A stretch of 40,929 bases of DNA from an uncultured Clostridia bacterium (lineage in GTDB: Bacteria > Bacillota > Clostridia > Oscillospirales > Acutalibacteraceae), in the NCBI GenBank assembly GCA_947168445.1, contig CAMVLW010000011.1:1-40929 (forward strand), written 5' to 3'. Every line of letters begins with the position of its first letter. Within the stretch, counting starts at the first letter, position 1. Below are positions 39,012-40,929 of this stretch, in pieces. A model generated the notes under the pieces. The model saw nothing but the letters and a program-made list of their open reading frames with translations. It had not been told where the DNA came from and searched no databases. The position numbers and the translations under genes are program-made.

Positions 39012-39811
39012 TACTTCATCACCGTCATGGAAAGCATACCGATATTATTATAAATCAAGCCGAAATGTTCCGCGTCCTGAGTCACGATTCCATGTGTCGG
39101 GTCGGCAAGCGTCACCGTGCCCGCGTCCAAATCGTAGCCGCGCAGCACCACGCAATGCTCGTTGGAATACCAGTAAAACTCCTCGTCGTTATAATAGAAC
39201 GGCACGTCGTCCTCGAGATACGGAACACTGTAGTCAATCGTCGTCCAAATCACAACGGGAAATCCGGCGTCAATCAGCTTATACAAATCCGTCAGTTCCG
39301 TGCCCATCGTGTTATAGGCACGATAATCGCTGTGCTGCGAAGCCAAATAATCATTGGCGTTCATCACCAAGCCCGGCGGAAAAATGCCTGCGCCGTCGCT
39401 CTCGGCAGGGTCTCCGACATAGCCCCACATCACCTCGTCGCTGAATCCGAGATAAATGTCGGCAAAGTCGGTCTTTTCAAGCTTAAATCCCAGATAGCGC
39501 AGCGCCTCGGTCAGTGCAACCGACTCACAGCCTGTGGGCAACTCGGGATATTGGTCGATAAACTCCACATTCAACTGTGCTTTTCTGTTTTTGAGCGGCG
39601 CCTTCAGCACCTTTGTCAGCACCTCGTCCTCATCTCTGACCTCCGCAACCTCGCGCGTTGTCGGCTGCACCGTCGGAGCGGTGGACGCCTGCTGCTTCGG
39701 CTGATCCTGTGTCGCTTTGGATTCGGTAAACGAAATGCCCGAATCCTGCGAACAGCCGCCTGCGCAAATCAGCAAAATTATTCCTAATAATGCGGCGATA
39801 ATTCTTTTCAT
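39011..39811 (-). CDS. C39-like cysteine peptidase lipoprotein
   Basis: The 266-residue protein has a lipoprotein signal peptide (lipobox CAGGC, Cys at about 19) and a Gln/Thr/Pro-rich linker (about 25-60). A papain-like domain of the Peptidase_C39_2 group follows. The probable catalytic Cys is in LPTGCESVALTEAL (about 92-105), and the His is in NEHCVVLRGYD (about 221-231). The Asp/Asn follows in TLADPTHG. This family is secreted and mostly uncharacterised; members may process peptides or cell-wall proteins. GAGAGG lies before the ATG, and the gene has its own promoter. Confidence 0.82.
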   Translation of the reverse strand: MKRIIAALLGIILLICAGGCSQDSGISFTESKATQDQPKQQASTAPTVQPTTREVAEVRDEDEVLTKVLKAPLKNRKAQLNVEFIDQYPELPTGCESVALTEALRYLGFKLEKTDFADIYLGFSDEVMWGYVGDPAESDGAGIFPPGLVMNANDYLASQHSDYRAYNTMGTELTDLYKLIDAGFPVVIWTTIDYSVPYLEDDVPFYYNDEEFYWYSNEHCVVLRGYDLDAGTVTLADPTHGIVTQDAEHFGLIYNNIGMLSMTVMK

Positions 39812-39838
39812 ACGAACCTCTCAGCTTATGATATTTCT

Positions 39839-39867
39839 ATTATAACATAAAGCTGTCGGTTTTGCAA
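39839..39867 (-). promoter_or_regulatory. Promoter of the C39-like gene
   Basis: TTGCAA (39867-39862), 17 bp and TATAAT (39844-39839), about 28 bp upstream of the ATG. Confidence 0.75.
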
Positions 39868-39933
39868 TCTTTTTGTAACTATTTGTTAATAAAATGCAAC
39901 TTTTTCTTGTCATAGAGTCAATTGCCGAATTCC

Positions 39934-39965
39934 AAAAGAACAGCCACACTCCTGAGAATGTGGCT
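39934..39965 (-). terminator. Terminator of the SleB-like gene
   Basis: AGCCACA (39965-39959) and TGTGGCT (39948-39942) pair around a ten-base loop, followed by GTTCTTTTGG on the minus strand, within 20 bp of the stop. Confidence 0.65.
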
Positions 39966-39980
39966 TCTCATCATATTCAA

Positions 39981-40799
39981 TTAATATCCCCAGCGGTCAA
40001 AAAACCGCACGCCCGCAAAGGAGAGAATGAAATTCTGGCTCTCGTGAAAGGCGCTCTGCACCATGTAAGGGTTATACATATACATAATGCGGTGCTGCAC
40101 CGCGTCGTGGTTTTCATCAAAGATATACCGCACCGCTTGACGGCACTCGCTGCTGGTGCCAATGTCGGTGCTGCCGGTGTAGCGACATTCGCGGATAACC
40201 TCTTCCACGGAGCTGTAGCCGTCAAAGCACATGGCGTCCTTCACCGCTTGTGCAATCAGGCTTGCGCCGATAAAGCCGCCGGAGCCGAACTCGCCCATGC
40301 ACAGGCGTTCAAGCAAATCTCTGTCCTCGTCCGTCAGCTTAACGGGAGCGCAGACATAGCTGGTGTCGGGGTTGTCAATCGCGATTAAATAGCCCAAATC
40401 CCACTGCGCGCTGTAGTCGGCAGGCGTTTCGGGCGCAATCGCCGTGGCAAACGGAATGTCCGCCAAGGTCGGCGCTGTGGAAGCCGCCTGCGTTGCCTTG
40501 GTGGTCGCGGGAACAGTCGCCTTCGGCGCGGTGGTTTCCTGCTTTGTTGCCGGAGTGCTGACAGAGGCGGTGCTCTCCATAGGAGAGGAAGCGTCGGTTG
40601 TCAGCGCGCTTGCACCGTTTTCCATAATTTCCTTATGCCGTGGATTAACCGCGGAATTCGATTGCAGCTCTCTGCCGTCGCTTGCGGAGAGAATACTGTT
40701 GGCAACCAGCGTGTGCACCACCAGCAAAACCGCCACCAGCGCAACCGCAACGGCTACGATAATATTTTTGTGAGTCTTAATAAATTCATTAATTTTCAT
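39981..40799 (-). CDS. SleB-like cell-wall hydrolase, membrane-anchored
   Basis: From the ATG at 40799 (five bases after AGG; a GTG at 40805 overlaps that site) the protein has 272 residues. It has an N-terminal membrane anchor (about 11-32, IIVAVAVALVAVLLVVHTLV) and a Thr/Ala/Pro-rich extracellular linker (about 55-110). The C-terminal domain (about 150-272) looks like a divergent SleB/Hydrolase_2 fold. LTDEDRDLLERLCMGEFGSG contains the candidate catalytic Glu, GASLIAQAVKDAM follows, and the end has FAGVRFFDRWGY. SleB-type enzymes are lytic transglycosylases acting on spore cortex or vegetative peptidoglycan. Since the gene has a sigma-A-type promoter, a vegetative role is likely. Confidence 0.72.
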   Translation of the reverse strand: MKINEFIKTHKNIIVAVAVALVAVLLVVHTLVANSILSASDGRELQSNSAVNPRHKEIMENGASALTTDASSPMESTASVSTPATKQETTAPKATVPATTKATQAASTAPTLADIPFATAIAPETPADYSAQWDLGYLIAIDNPDTSYVCAPVKLTDEDRDLLERLCMGEFGSGGFIGASLIAQAVKDAMCFDGYSSVEEVIRECRYTGSTDIGTSSECRQAVRYIFDENHDAVQHRIMYMYNPYMVQSAFHESQNFILSFAGVRFFDRWGY

Positions 40800-40835
40800 A
40801 CGCACCTGAAATGATTACAATTCGTTAACATTTTT

Positions 40836-40864
40836 ATTGTACCACAAAACGCGCGCCGTTGCAA
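40836..40864 (-). promoter_or_regulatory. Promoter of the SleB-like gene
   Basis: TTGCAA (40864-40859), 17 bp and TACAAT (40841-40836). Confidence 0.65.
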
Positions 40865-40929
40865 GTGATTTTGTCATTTTATTAACAATTATGTAATAAA
40901 GCTTATGTAAAAAAAATAGAGGCGGAAAA

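Overview
The window looks like a chromosomal segment of a low-to-mid GC, spore-forming Firmicute of class Clostridia, most like the Oscillospiraceae/Ruminococcaceae. The reasons are a SpoIIID gene, consensus sigma-A promoters (TTGACA, 17 bp, TATAAT), AGGAGG-type ribosome binding sites, a dockerin-bearing exoprotein, 2-hydroxyacyl-CoA dehydratase-type activases, and a methionine synthase whose reactivation domain is a separate gene. No species can be named from sequence reading alone. There is no prophage, intact insertion sequence, integron or CRISPR array.

Layout: positions 1-3819 (minus) hold an envelope protein with a very acidic cytoplasmic part and pyrC. Positions 4018-7143 (minus) hold the most interesting locus, an operon nagB - left-handed beta-helix acetyltransferase-like gene - glmM. 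Its 5' leader contains what I read as a complete glmS ribozyme, the RNA that self-cleaves when it binds glucosamine-6-phosphate. No glmS is present in the window. A GlcN6P-repressed nagB next to glmM suggests that this NagB makes GlcN6P rather than degrading it. Positions 7159-9115 hold a membrane nucleotide-sugar dehydratase. Positions 9149-13153 are a metF - MetH-reactivation - metH operon. Positions 13167-14607 hold spoIIID with a sigma-E-like promoter, a lipoprotein and a GNAT acetyltransferase. Positions 14672-19086 are a two-gene activase/dehydratase operon of the 2-hydroxyacyl-CoA dehydratase family.

Positions 19232-21851 hold two small unknown membrane proteins around mgtE. The mgtE leader carries an unrecognised structured RNA and an intrinsic terminator upstream of the start codon, so it is a candidate riboswitch. 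Positions 21862-24819 are a type IV restriction pair (McrB-like and McrC-like). Positions 24880-26166 hold an FkbM-type methyltransferase directly behind an isolated 5S rRNA that has its own promoter and terminator. Positions 26185-29240 hold a dockerin exoprotein and a flavin reductase downstream of three palindromes spaced about 30 bp apart.

Positions 29365-38215 (plus) are a nearly complete arginine cluster, argG-argH-argC-argJ-argB-GNAT-argD-argF, with an ARG-box-like operator ahead of argG. It is interrupted by REP-like hairpins, heptamer repeats and a 28-codon relic of a REP-associated tyrosine transposase. Positions 38220-40864 (minus) hold a methyltransferase, a C39-like peptidase lipoprotein and an SleB-like cell-wall hydrolase.

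Together the genes cover amino-sugar, pyrimidine, methionine and arginine biosynthesis plus envelope functions. The most discovery-worthy elements are regulatory RNAs and DNA repeats rather than coding genes.
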